From an uncultured Lachnospiraceae bacterium (GTDB taxonomy: Bacteria; Bacillota; Clostridia; Lachnospirales; Lachnospiraceae), in contig CACYMJ010000009.1 of NCBI GenBank assembly GCA_902775485.1, forward strand, positions 1 to 64,000: a DNA stretch of 64,000 nucleotides, given 5' to 3'. The notes beneath the pieces are model-generated. The model worked only from the letters and a program-made list of their open reading frames with translations. It had not been told where the DNA came from and did no database searches. Positions 36,228 to 43,711 of this stretch are shown here, piece by piece (positions within the stretch are counted from its first letter, which is position 1; every line of letters starts with the position of its first letter). The position numbers and the translations under genes were made by a program.

Positions 36228-37417
36228 AGCGTGTATATATAACAACAGTGCTGACATGTCTTGTCATACTGGCTGCTTTCTTCTGTTTTTACCGGTTTTC
36301 CAATGTAACCCGTGAAAAGGATCATTTAACCGTCGGCTTTGTATATGACAATGATGAAAGTACTCCCTATACCTATAACTTCTCTCTTGCAAAAGACGCC
36401 GTGGAAAAGAAATACGGAGACCGCGTCGATATCTATACATGCAGCAACGTTCTGGATGATGAGATGGAGGAACCTGTCAGGGAACTTGCCGAGAAAGGAT
36501 GCGACATCATTTTCTTCAACGGCTACAGTTATCTTGTAAGAAAACTGGCTCAGGATTATCCCGACATTCAGTTCTGTCAGACATCCTACATGGATATGAG
36601 CGATCAGACTGTTCCCGATAATTACCATACATTTAAGGGGGAAGCCTATCAGGGAAGATTCGTGAGCGGGATCGCTGCCGGCATGAAAATAAAACAGATG
36701 ATCGCTGATGAACTGATCACACCTGATCAGGCCGTTGTCGGATTTGTAGCGGCATATCCTACCTCAGAGGTTATTTCCGGTTATACGGCATTTTTGCTCG
36801 GAGTCCGCTCCGTGGTTCCCTCTGCCGTAATGCGTGTTTGTTACACACAGACATGGAGCAGTTATCCACAGGAAAGGAATGCCGCACAACGCCTTATAGA
36901 TGACGGATGTGTGATCATCTCCCAGCATACCGATACTATCGGTCCGGCGATCGCATGTGAAGAAGCGTTGGAAACAAGACCGGTATATTTCGTAAGCTAT
37001 AATCAGAGCATGTCGGAAGTTGCTCCGGGATCTTCACTGATCTCTGCAAGGATCTGCTGGGAACCGTATGTTCTCGCGGCAGTCGATGCAGTCATGAAGA
37101 ACAAGACCATAGAATCAAATATGGAGGGAAACATCCACGGAAACGATATATCCGCCGGATTTGAAAACGGGTGGATAGAAATGGACGATCTTAACCTTCA
37201 GGTTGCGCCCACCGGTACCCAGAAAGCCATGGGAAGCGCCATTGCACAGTTTAAGCGCGGAAAGGTTGATTTTGTGTTCAAGGGCGATTATCTCGGTATC
37301 AATCCCGATGATCCCGCCGATACACTGGATCTGAAAAAAGGCTATATAGAAAATGAGAATACCTCATATCCTTTATTCCACTACATTCTTAAGGATATAA
37401 TCACGGTTGAGGAATAG
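36224..37417 (+). CDS. BMP-family extracytoplasmic substrate-binding protein
   Basis: The protein has 397 residues. An N-terminal hydrophobic segment without a clear lipobox should anchor it to the membrane. The rest follows the BMP/PnrA fold: LTVGFVYDNDESTPYTYNFSL, then GCDIIFFNGYSY, the sugar-pocket-like RFVSGIAAGM and VVGFVAAYPTSEVISGYTAFLLG. Family members bind purine nucleosides and serve ABC importers or sensors. No importer genes are beside it. The four-base overlap with the HD-GYP sensor suggests it delivers a ligand to that sensor. Confidence 0.85.
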   Translation: MKRVYITTVLTCLVILAAFFCFYRFSNVTREKDHLTVGFVYDNDESTPYTYNFSLAKDAVEKKYGDRVDIYTCSNVLDDEMEEPVRELAEKGCDIIFFNGYSYLVRKLAQDYPDIQFCQTSYMDMSDQTVPDNYHTFKGEAYQGRFVSGIAAGMKIKQMIADELITPDQAVVGFVAAYPTSEVISGYTAFLLGVRSVVPSAVMRVCYTQTWSSYPQERNAAQRLIDDGCVIISQHTDTIGPAIACEEALETRPVYFVSYNQSMSEVAPGSSLISARICWEPYVLAAVDAVMKNKTIESNMEGNIHGNDISAGFENGWIEMDDLNLQVAPTGTQKAMGSAIAQFKRGKVDFVFKGDYLGINPDDPADTLDLKKGYIENENTSYPLFHYILKDIITVEE

Positions 37418-37424
37418 GTCTCGA

Positions 37425-39317
37425 TCAGAATCCGTTAACCTCTTCCTCAACCTTATCCCAGTAATCGGTACCTGCGAGACTAACGGATTCCATATCAAGT
37501 ACCTGTCTGAACTGTGTTTCATACAGTTCCTTGTATATGCCTCCTGCCGAAAGCAGTGATTCATGATCTCCGCTTTCGGCAATAACTCCGTCCTTTACCA
37601 CAAGTATGCAGTCTGCCTTTAGTATTGTTGACAGCCTGTGAGCTATTACAATGCTTGTCCTGCCGTTCATCAGCAGTTCGAGCGCAGACTGTATGGCATT
37701 TTCGGATATCGAATCAAGAGCGCTTGTCGCCTCATCCAGTATGAGTATCTTCGGATCCTTAAGGATCACTCTCGCAATGGAAAGTCTCTGCTTCTCACCG
37801 CCTGACAGTTTCAATCCACGGTTTCCGACCATCGTATCATATCCGTCCGGCTGATTTATTATAAAATCATGGATATTTGCATTCCTGCAGGCATTTACCA
37901 GTTCTTCTTCCGTAGCATCTTCCTTTGCGTACAAAAGATTTTCACGTATCGTACCGTTAAAAAGGTATGTCTCCTGAGTTACCACTCCTACGTTTGCCCG
38001 AAGATAGGACAGATCAAAGTCCCTTACATCCGTTCCACCTATCCTGACTGCACCCTCCGATACATCATATAGTCTCGGTATCAGGTTAACAACCGTGGAT
38101 TTTCCGGACCCGGACGGTCCGACTATCGCATACATCCGGCCTCCGGGAACGGTAAAGTTCACATCTTTTAATATCTTCACCTCCGGATCATACGCAAATG
38201 CCACATGATCATATATGATATCTGCACACGCGATATCGGGTTTTACGCCATTTTCCGGACTTACTATCGAACTCTTCATGTCGAAATATTCGAATATCCT
38301 TGTAAAAAGTGCAAGTGACCGGGTGAATTCCACATGAATGTCAAGCAGGCTCCGGATCGGGAAATACAGCCTGTTTATCAGGGCAACCATAGCCGTTATC
38401 GTTCCGACCGTAAGGTTCATGTCCATATGTGTGATGATCAGATATCCACCGGTAAAGTATATAAGGAGCGGGCCTACCTGAGTGAACATCCCCATGACGA
38501 CACGAAACCAGCTGCCGCTCCTTTGCTCCTTGAGGTTGAGTGCGGTAAGTTCGGAATTGACCCCTTTAAACTTCTCGTATTCACGTTCCTCTCTTGTAAA
38601 CAGTTTTACCAGCATCGATCCGGATACGCTAAGCGACTCGTTGATCAGCTGATTCATTTCATCGTTCTTGGCCTGTGAGTCCGAGCGGATCTGCCACTGT
38701 TTTTTTCCGACTCTCTTTGTCGGCAGTATAAGAAGAGGGATTATGATGACTCCCACAATGGCAAGCTGCCAGCTCATCGTAAACAGAGCAACAAGCGTTG
38801 TGATAACGGTTGCAGCATTGGAGACTATATTTGACAAAGTGCCTGATATTATCGTGCTGACTCCGCTTATATCAGTATCCATCCTGGTTACGATATCGCC
38901 CTGCTTCTCAGTGGTAAAGAAGGAATGCGGCATATACTGCAGATGACGATACATCTGGTTTTTCATGTCATAGATTATCTTCTGGGATATCCAGGCATTG
39001 ATATATGACTCAAGAACGCCCACGATCTGTGAGGCCGCAAGAGTTGCAAAGGCCGCAAGCAGAAGCCTTATCAGAAGTTTCATGTCCTTGTTGATAAGGG
39101 CTTCATCAACGATCTTTCCCGTGATTATGGACGGAAGCAGTCCGACCACCGCACTGAGCAGTATCGCAACAAATACAAACGCAAACTGAATCCTGTACGG
39201 TTTAAGATAGGCAAGTATTCTTTTTATCAGGACCTTATCAACCTTCGGAAGGTTCTGTTTTTCCTCTTCAGTCAGAAAACCTCTCGGTCCGAGTCCTCTC
39301 ATCGGCGGATGCGGCAT
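37425..39317 (-). CDS. MsbA/LmrA-like ABC exporter (fused permease and ATPase)
   Basis: The protein has 630 residues, the usual size of a homodimerising or heterodimeric half-exporter. Six membrane helices are followed by an ATPase with Walker A VGPSGSGKSTVVNLI, Q-loop VVTQETYLF, signature LSGGEKQRLSIARVI and Walker B ILILDEATSALD. GGAGAA precedes the start. It is monocistronic and convergent with the NHLM/HD-GYP operon, with only seven bases between the ends. The substrate is unknown. Confidence 0.9.
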   Translation of the reverse strand: MPHPPMRGLGPRGFLTEEEKQNLPKVDKVLIKRILAYLKPYRIQFAFVFVAILLSAVVGLLPSIITGKIVDEALINKDMKLLIRLLLAAFATLAASQIVGVLESYINAWISQKIIYDMKNQMYRHLQYMPHSFFTTEKQGDIVTRMDTDISGVSTIISGTLSNIVSNAATVITTLVALFTMSWQLAIVGVIIIPLLILPTKRVGKKQWQIRSDSQAKNDEMNQLINESLSVSGSMLVKLFTREEREYEKFKGVNSELTALNLKEQRSGSWFRVVMGMFTQVGPLLIYFTGGYLIITHMDMNLTVGTITAMVALINRLYFPIRSLLDIHVEFTRSLALFTRIFEYFDMKSSIVSPENGVKPDIACADIIYDHVAFAYDPEVKILKDVNFTVPGGRMYAIVGPSGSGKSTVVNLIPRLYDVSEGAVRIGGTDVRDFDLSYLRANVGVVTQETYLFNGTIRENLLYAKEDATEEELVNACRNANIHDFIINQPDGYDTMVGNRGLKLSGGEKQRLSIARVILKDPKILILDEATSALDSISENAIQSALELLMNGRTSIVIAHRLSTILKADCILVVKDGVIAESGDHESLLSAGGIYKELYETQFRQVLDMESVSLAGTDYWDKVEEEVNGF

Positions 39318-39348
39318 ATTTTCTCCTTCTCATGCAAAATCATCGTTT

Positions 39349-39984
39349 CTATGCCAATACCCATGCAAATGCTTTTGCACATCTGATATCGGGCTCTTTA
39401 AAATGGTTTCCCCTGTTCCATTCAAGGATCGTCTCTGTCCCGGTATTTGCAAGATACTCACTGATATCTCTTATGTTGTCTCCGACTGTGGACATTACCG
39501 GATTTTTTGTCCTCTCTTCGGCATCTCCGAGACTTAAATACACCCTGTCTGCCAGTATCGTGTTGTTTTTCACATAGTCGGAAAATCCCGGAAACCAAAC
39601 GGACGGCGATGCGGCGGCTACACCATAAAACACATCCGTTTCATATGCCGCCCAGATCGCAAACAGGGCGGCAAGCGAGTATCCTCCGATGATATATCTT
39701 TTTGATCTGTCAGCCGTCAGTTCGCTTATGGCCGCCAGGGTATCTTTCGCGCCTCCGCCGAAGCCTTCCCTGCCGAATACCGCAGGTGCCTCCCACGGAG
39801 ACAGATCATCGTTCCAGTTGCTCACCTTTACCGCGATGAGACGAAAATCATCACCGGCAAGAGACGATATATTTGCCAGCTCGCTGTCAATAAACGTAAG
39901 ATCATGCCCGTCAACAGGCTGTATCAAAACAATCGGTGCTGCCGCATCGCCGTATTCATACGTTTCGAAATGTGGATGTTTCAT
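39349..39984 (-). CDS. Alpha/beta-hydrolase, esterase-D-like
   Basis: The protein has 211 residues. The nucleophile Ser is in GGYSLAALFAIWAA, followed by the AAASPSVWFPGF segment typical of putative esterases (PF00756). The C-terminal His is in WNRGNHFKEPDIRCA. It has no signal peptide, so it should act in the cytoplasm, perhaps on acylated sugars or siderophore-like esters. GGAGTG precedes the start. The ends do not overlap its neighbours. Confidence 0.75.
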   Translation of the reverse strand: MKHPHFETYEYGDAAAPIVLIQPVDGHDLTFIDSELANISSLAGDDFRLIAVKVSNWNDDLSPWEAPAVFGREGFGGGAKDTLAAISELTADRSKRYIIGGYSLAALFAIWAAYETDVFYGVAAASPSVWFPGFSDYVKNNTILADRVYLSLGDAEERTKNPVMSTVGDNIRDISEYLANTGTETILEWNRGNHFKEPDIRCAKAFAWVLA

Positions 39985-39994
39985 GTTTATGATA

Positions 39995-40750
39995 TCACTC
40001 CGACAGCCCTTTTAAGCTCTCCGGGACAACAACATCCTTTATCTTTTTCCCTTCGGGAAGAATGATGCCTGACGTTGCGGGTTGAATCTCTTCTTCTACC
40101 GGAATATATTTATAGGTATTCTCGTCATACCGGTACCATGTCTGCTTCCATCCCTTTACTCCGAGTGTCAAACCTTCCATAATGGTTCCGTCGGGATAAA
40201 GCTCGGCGATCGCCCTGTAGGGCACCCCGTAGGAATATACGGCATCTCCCTCATTCGAATATATATCAACAGGATCGTTGTAATACGTGATTATCAGTTC
40301 ATCATATCCGTCACCTGTCAGGTCGCAGTACACATATCCCACTTCATCATTATTGGTCGCAAACGGCCATCCGTGCTGGACCAGCGCGGTTTTGGAGGTA
40401 TATCTCTCCATTTCCTCCGAAGTCTTTCCGCTGTCCTGCAGATCCTTGTACCAATACAGTACTCCCGCATACGGTTCTACCTCTTCGTCAACTTCTTCGT
40501 AAATCTCCTCGCTGTTCTCTTCGTCAATTTCTTCATCGATCTTTTCATCAATTTCCGAAACAACATCCGTTTCTTCAACCGGAGCGGGCTCATCAGCGGA
40601 TTCTTCGTCAGTCTCTATGGTTTTCTTTTTTTCCGCTATTTTTTCAAGTTTTTCCTCAACTGCCTGCTGGTCGACGGCAGCGCCTGCACATCCGGCAAGC
40701 GTGACAGCAGCCATAAGAACTATCATGATCGTGGTAAACCGTATTTTCAT
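39995..40750 (-). CDS. Acidic lipoprotein with FG-GAP/dockerin-like calcium loop
   Basis: ATG at 40750 follows GGAGGAAAAG and gives 251 residues. A signal peptide ends in the lipobox LAGCAG. The next ~90 residues are very rich in Glu and Asp with repeated DEEIDEE-type stretches. The C-terminal part has CDLTGDGYDELIITYYND, a calcium-binding loop of the kind found in FG-GAP-like repeats of small secreted Firmicutes proteins. The function is unknown. A strong terminator lies just upstream, so it has its own promoter. Confidence 0.65.
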   Translation of the reverse strand: MKIRFTTIMIVLMAAVTLAGCAGAAVDQQAVEEKLEKIAEKKKTIETDEESADEPAPVEETDVVSEIDEKIDEEIDEENSEEIYEEVDEEVEPYAGVLYWYKDLQDSGKTSEEMERYTSKTALVQHGWPFATNNDEVGYVYCDLTGDGYDELIITYYNDPVDIYSNEGDAVYSYGVPYRAIAELYPDGTIMEGLTLGVKGWKQTWYRYDENTYKYIPVEEEIQPATSGIILPEGKKIKDVVVPESLKGLSE

Positions 40751-40840
40751 CTTTTCCTCCAAAGCAAAAAACAGAAACCGTGTTTGTTATTTCGTATTAT
40801 ATACCAAATCCCATACTGGCGTATATCCGCTTTATCATGA

Positions 40841-40870
40841 AAAAGGACACCTCCTGCAAGGTGTCCTTTT
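40841..40870. terminator. Bidirectional terminator
   Basis: A twelve-base stem AAAAGGACACCT (40841-40852) and AGGTGTCCTTTT (40859-40870) has a six-base loop, with A and T tracts that give U runs in both directions. On the minus strand it ends the transcript of the 91-residue membrane protein at 40911-41186. Confidence 0.9.
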
Positions 40871-40910
40871 CTCCTGCTTATTCCGGTTACTGTTTTCAGT
40901 CGCAGCGGTA

Positions 40911-41186
40911 TCACATGGAAGGGAGTTCACTCATTAATCCGGCTCCCACGGCAATCGAGAATAAGATCGCGCATATTATCAGCACTATGATCAGATAGCA
41001 GAAATATGATCTTGCAAAATTCTTAAGATTTACATTTTTAGCTGAGATCGCAAAAACGATCAGAAAGATCAAACCTAAAACAGGGATCGAAAACAAAAGC
41101 TCATATCCGAAATATCCCCACATAGAGATCGGTGCGTATTCTGCCGGAATGTTTGCTGTTCCGTTATAATTGTTATTTGTACTCAT
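40911..41186 (-). CDS. Small membrane protein, 91 residues
   Basis: ATG at 41186 has GGAGG upstream. The product starts with an Asn-rich polar tail (STNNNYNGTANIPAEYAPISMWGY) and has two membrane helices (LLFSIPVLGLIFLIVFAI and YFCYLIIVLIICAILFSIAVG). This arrangement is common in unclassified Lachnospiraceae proteins. I cannot assign a function. It lies at the outer edge of the sulfur island and is followed by a strong terminator. Confidence 0.6.
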   Translation of the reverse strand: MSTNNNYNGTANIPAEYAPISMWGYFGYELLFSIPVLGLIFLIVFAISAKNVNLKNFARSYFCYLIIVLIICAILFSIAVGAGLMSELPSM

Positions 41187-41283
41187 GATTTCCTCCTTCA
41201 TTGGACCTGACTGTCAACTTTTGCTTGATTATAACACATCTGCATTCTCAAAACATCTTGCGAAGATATATCATGCCAGTTTT

Positions 41284-41464
41284 GCAAGAGCGCGAGACGG
41301 GGTGCTGGGCGCCGCGCGAGACGGGACTGAACAAGGTAACGCCCCGATCACCTTCGGAGATCGGGGCAGGTCGTCCCGTCTCGATTTCAAATGCTCTTTG
41401 CAAAAAAAAGGATACCTCTTCGGGTATCCTTCCTTTTTTGCAAGAGCGCGAGACGGGACTCGAA
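41284..41464. repeat. Left flank repeat: displaced tRNA-Gly 3' ends and palindrome
   Basis: The stretch 41202-41635 has no gene. It contains three partial copies of the tRNA-Gly 3' end (GCGCGAGACGGG at about 41289, 41315 and 41448), a GC-rich hairpin at 41341-41367, and an A/T-flanked hairpin at 41410-41429 (GGATACC/GGTATCC). The part 41373-41459 is one long imperfect palindrome whose outer arms are GTCCCGTCTCG and CGAGACGGGAC. The segment 41365-41464 is repeated beside the intact tRNA. Confidence 0.8.
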
Positions 41465-41550
41465 GCACCGGTTCTATCTCGCAAATAACCTACAAACCCA
41501 GTAAAGTAAAGGAGGAAAGGACTTGTGCCTCTTGTCCATTTTTCTCTTTG

Positions 41551-41567
41551 GACGCAGTTTAGACGCA
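41551..41567. other. Possible integrase arm-type sites
   Basis: GACGCA occurs twice in the same orientation, 11 bases apart (41551-41556 and 41562-41567), just inside the displaced tRNA end. Short direct repeats of this kind near an attachment core are typical of arm-binding sites of tyrosine integrases. This is suggestive only. Confidence 0.3.
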
Positions 41568-41635
41568 AAACGTTAATCTACAAGTAACAAAGAAACATTT
41601 ATAACGAAACGAGACAAGACGATAATAACAAATTA

Positions 41636-42700
41636 TCATATAAACAGACTCATATCTGACTCTTCTCCGGAACCAATAAAGGTTGCTACTCCTCCAAGCT
41701 CAACTCCATCTATAAGTTCCTCTTGATGTATACCCATTATATCCATGGACATTTGGCAGGCAACTATCCGCACACCATGTGATTTTGCACTTTCAATGAG
41801 GTCCTCCAGCGAACTGATACCCTTCTGCTTCATTATGCCTCTTATCATCTTTGCTCCGGCGCCTCCCATGTTCATCCTGGAAAGTCCCAGTTTTGTCGTC
41901 CCCCGCGGCATCATGATCCCAAACATCTTTTCAATAAATGTCTTGGTGACACTGACCTTTTGTGGGCGCCTCAGAATATTCAGTCCCCAGAATGTGAAGA
42001 ACATGGTGACCTTCCTGCCCATTGCTGCAGCTCCGTTCGCAATAATAAAAGCTGCTATGGTTTTATCAAGATCCCCGGAGAATACCACGAACGTTTTGTC
42101 GTTTTGTTCCTTCTCCAGCGTTGTAGCAGTCTTTTCCGCTTTTGTGATCGTTGCGCTTATTATACCGTCTTTTATCACAAGTTCATCCAGATGATTACCG
42201 GTCCTTGAGCACCATACTTTTATATCAGATGCAAATGCATCCTCCGTCGCTTCAACATAAACGGTTTCCCCGACCGATAGATTTCTCAAATGATCAGCAA
42301 CCTTCACAATAGGCCCCGGGCACTTAAGACCTTTTGCATCTATTACTGTGTTTTTTTTCTTTGCTTCTTCAACATCATTATCTGCACTCTCATTACCAGA
42401 CAAAAGCTCACGATATGCGTTGTATCCGCCGTCAAGCGTGGACACTTCATATCCTCTGTCAAAAAGGATCTCCGCCACTTCTTCACTCCAATCGCCTACA
42501 CGGCAGAATACTATAACCGGTTTATCCTTAGGTATTGTGTCGAGTTTGTCGAAGCCGCCGGAAAAAGGAACATTGATTACCCCGTCAATCCCTGATACCA
42601 GAAGCTCATCCGGTTCTCTAAGATCTACAAGAGTCACCTTATTGTAATCAAGCTTTGCAAACTCCTCTGCCGCAATATGCCCGTATGCTGAGTCTCCCAT
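41636..42700 (-). CDS. Rhodanese - TusA - DsrE-like triple-domain sulfurtransferase
   Basis: The protein has 354 residues. Residues 1-105 are a rhodanese domain with the persulfide Cys in IVFCRVGDWSEE (Cys66). Residues about 117-190 are a TusA domain with the CPGP motif (Cys127). The C-terminal ~150 residues match the DsrE/DsrF/DrsH-like family (TFVVFSGDLDKTIAAFIIA, CQMSMDIMG). The Cys of each domain is kept, so sulfur could pass along one chain. AAGGAG precedes the start. It follows the ECF gene and a tRNA-like element in the same direction, and is the last gene inside the island. Confidence 0.85.
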   Translation of the reverse strand: MGDSAYGHIAAEEFAKLDYNKVTLVDLREPDELLVSGIDGVINVPFSGGFDKLDTIPKDKPVIVFCRVGDWSEEVAEILFDRGYEVSTLDGGYNAYRELLSGNESADNDVEEAKKKNTVIDAKGLKCPGPIVKVADHLRNLSVGETVYVEATEDAFASDIKVWCSRTGNHLDELVIKDGIISATITKAEKTATTLEKEQNDKTFVVFSGDLDKTIAAFIIANGAAAMGRKVTMFFTFWGLNILRRPQKVSVTKTFIEKMFGIMMPRGTTKLGLSRMNMGGAGAKMIRGIMKQKGISSLEDLIESAKSHGVRIVACQMSMDIMGIHQEELIDGVELGGVATFIGSGEESDMSLFI

Positions 42701-42756
42701 GATGTATTCTCCTTAATATGTTTTTTGTTTTATTCTCCTACAATAATTCCCAATAT

Positions 42757-42825
42757 GATGCTGGATGGATTCGAACCATCAACTTCAGTCTATGAAACCT
42801 ATGCCTTTCCAGCGGCTACAGCATC
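42757..42825 (-). tRNA. tRNA-like element, anticodon CAU
   Basis: Sixty-nine bases fold as a cloverleaf. The acceptor stem GATGCTG/CAGCATC is perfect (7 bp), the T arm GATGG-TTCGAAT-CCATC is perfect, and the D stem GCC/GGC has a loop containing GG. The anticodon stem TAGGT/ACTGA has one A-G mismatch, and the loop TTCATAG gives CAU. C stands where A14 is expected, position 38 is G, and the variable loop is only four bases. No CCA is encoded. It could be a divergent tRNA-Met/Ile2, a decayed tRNA, or a tRNA-like structure within the operon transcript. Confidence 0.5.
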
Positions 42826-42830
42826 GCGAT

Positions 42831-42879
42831 CCGCACAGGGGTTGTTTTTCAGGAGGACGGTTGCTACGTTCCTGTGCGG
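42831..42879 (-). other. Inverted repeat directly before the tRNA-like element
   Basis: Perfect nine-base arms CCGCACAGG and CCTGTGCGG enclose 31 bases. On the minus strand the hairpin sits between the ECF stop codon and the tRNA-like element, with five bases to the tRNA 5' end. No T run follows, so a processing signal or RNA structure is more likely than a simple terminator. Confidence 0.6.
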
Positions 42880-42889
42880 TTTATCCGGT

Positions 42890-43411
42890 TTATAAATGTT
42901 TAATAGCGTATCTTCTATACAGTGGATCCAATGCGCGGATGAGTACGTTTCCCAAAACCAGGCATGTAATCCCCTGAACCGAGTTGCTTATTATCGAAGC
43001 CGATGCAGCAATACCATATCCCAGAACCGTCGATTCATATATAAAATATCCTGCGATCATAAGCACCTCGGCAACAATACTGCTTATGATATACACGGCC
43101 GTTTTCGGAACTCTTTCCTTCAGACCTTTATAAACTGCTGCTGCGATAAATGCCATTACATACTTTATAACAGTCGTTCCGGGAATGTAAGTCGGATAGC
43201 CCGATAAAAGGTCCGCCAGACCGGAACCGATCCCTGCAGCAAGAGCCCCGAACGGATTTCCTAGCAACCACGCTGAGATTAGGACCGCTGTATCCCCTAT
43301 ATTCACGTAGCCGTTCGTCCCAAATGTAGGAACCTTGATTATCATGGTCGCAAGAGTTGTGATAGCAGCAAAAACCGCTGCTGTAACAATTGATCTTAAT
43401 CTCTCATTCAT
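42890..43411 (-). CDS. ECF transporter S component (PF07155-like)
   Basis: The protein has 173 residues and about five or six membrane helices. Signatures are TNGYVNIGDTAVLISAWLLG, FGALAAGIGSGLADLLSGY and YIPGTTVIKYVMAF. These are the usual S-component motifs of the riboflavin-transporter-like family, whose members bind varied vitamins or precursors. It would use energy-coupling subunits encoded elsewhere. AAAGGAG precedes the start. The leader has a Cys/Met-rich peptide and attenuator, and the promoter has a box shared with the encapsulin operon, so a sulfur compound is the best guess for the ligand. Confidence 0.8.
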   Translation of the reverse strand: MNERLRSIVTAAVFAAITTLATMIIKVPTFGTNGYVNIGDTAVLISAWLLGNPFGALAAGIGSGLADLLSGYPTYIPGTTVIKYVMAFIAAAVYKGLKERVPKTAVYIISSIVAEVLMIAGYFIYESTVLGYGIAASASIISNSVQGITCLVLGNVLIRALDPLYRRYAIKHL

Positions 43412-43452
43412 TTTGAATACTCTCCTTTACATTTGTTTATCAAAAACAGGGC

Positions 43453-43569
43453 AAAAAAACAGCCCGGGGTATCTCCCGGGCAATGGCCTGTCCTATCCGA
43501 AATGATGGATCTTACATTGGAGTGCATGACAAACGAGCCACACATCCTACCATTTCTTCTGCCCGGGAG
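43453..43569 (-). promoter_or_regulatory. Antiterminator/terminator pair of the attenuator
   Basis: On the minus strand CTCCCGGGC (43561-43569) can pair with GCCCGGGAG (43473-43481). The same GCCCGGG (43475-43481) can instead pair with CCCGGGC (43462-43468), which is followed by seven T residues (43453-43459). The two structures exclude each other. The first arm lies inside the leader-peptide frame about four codons after its Cys cluster, so ribosome position should decide which stem forms. Confidence 0.85.
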
Positions 43570-43622
43570 TATAGCATCTTACAACACATGCACCAACACA
43601 TTCTCAGATTCTTTATATTCAT
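43512..43622 (-). CDS. Cys/Met-rich leader peptide, 36 residues
   Basis: ATG at 43622 stands eight bases after AGGAGG (43631-43636), the best spacing. An earlier ATG is too close to that site. The 36-codon frame ends with TAA at 43512-43514. It contains six Cys and six Met codons, with the cluster MCWCMCCKM at residues 8-16. Ribosomes starved for cysteine would stall there and leave the next stretch, CTCCCGGGC, free to form the antiterminator. With enough cysteine the ribosome would move on to the stop codon and the terminator would form. It regulates the ECF S-component gene downstream. Confidence 0.8.
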   Translation of the reverse strand: MNIKNLRMCWCMCCKMLYSRAEEMVGCVARLSCTPM

Positions 43623-43660
43623 ATGTCATGCCTCCTTTCATAGATAGTGTATTTTGGTAG

Positions 43661-43697
43661 ATGATAACACCTATTAGCATACTGTGTCAATAGGTAT
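43661..43697 (-). promoter_or_regulatory. Promoter P1 of the ECF unit with operator-like box
   Basis: TTGACA (43685-43690) and TATCAT (43661-43666) are 18 bases apart on the minus strand. The -35 is embedded in a box (plus-strand TGTCAATAGGTATAT and the preceding TACT) that recurs at promoter P2 near 52.49 kb. An ACCTATT/AATAGGT inverted repeat (43669-43675 and 43689-43695) surrounds it. Binding there would block RNA polymerase. A CymR/IscR-like Rrf2 repressor is a reasonable candidate, but none is encoded in the window. Confidence 0.7.
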
Positions 43698-43711
43698 ATG
43701 TTAATTCTTTT

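Noticed and set aside
41248..41568. Minus-strand frame of 106 codons across the left flank repeat
   Set aside because: It reads through tRNA fragments and hairpins (SSPVSRSC is the translation of the tRNA-Gly end) and a similar frame recurs at the right flank. It is not a gene.
41465..41635. Remnant of an integrase gene at the island edge
   Set aside because: No frame shows the Arg-His-Arg-Tyr pattern of tyrosine recombinases. Only short repeated GACGCA motifs are visible.
42765..42977. Plus-strand frame of 70 codons over the tRNA-like element
   Set aside because: It is antisense to the tRNA-like structure and the ECF gene, without a ribosome site.
43473..43569. Metabolite riboswitch in front of the ECF gene
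   Set aside because: I compared it by eye with TPP, SAM, FMN, cobalamin, THF, T-box and preQ1 consensus cores and found none. The Cys/Met-rich frame with its own ribosome site explains the competing stems better.
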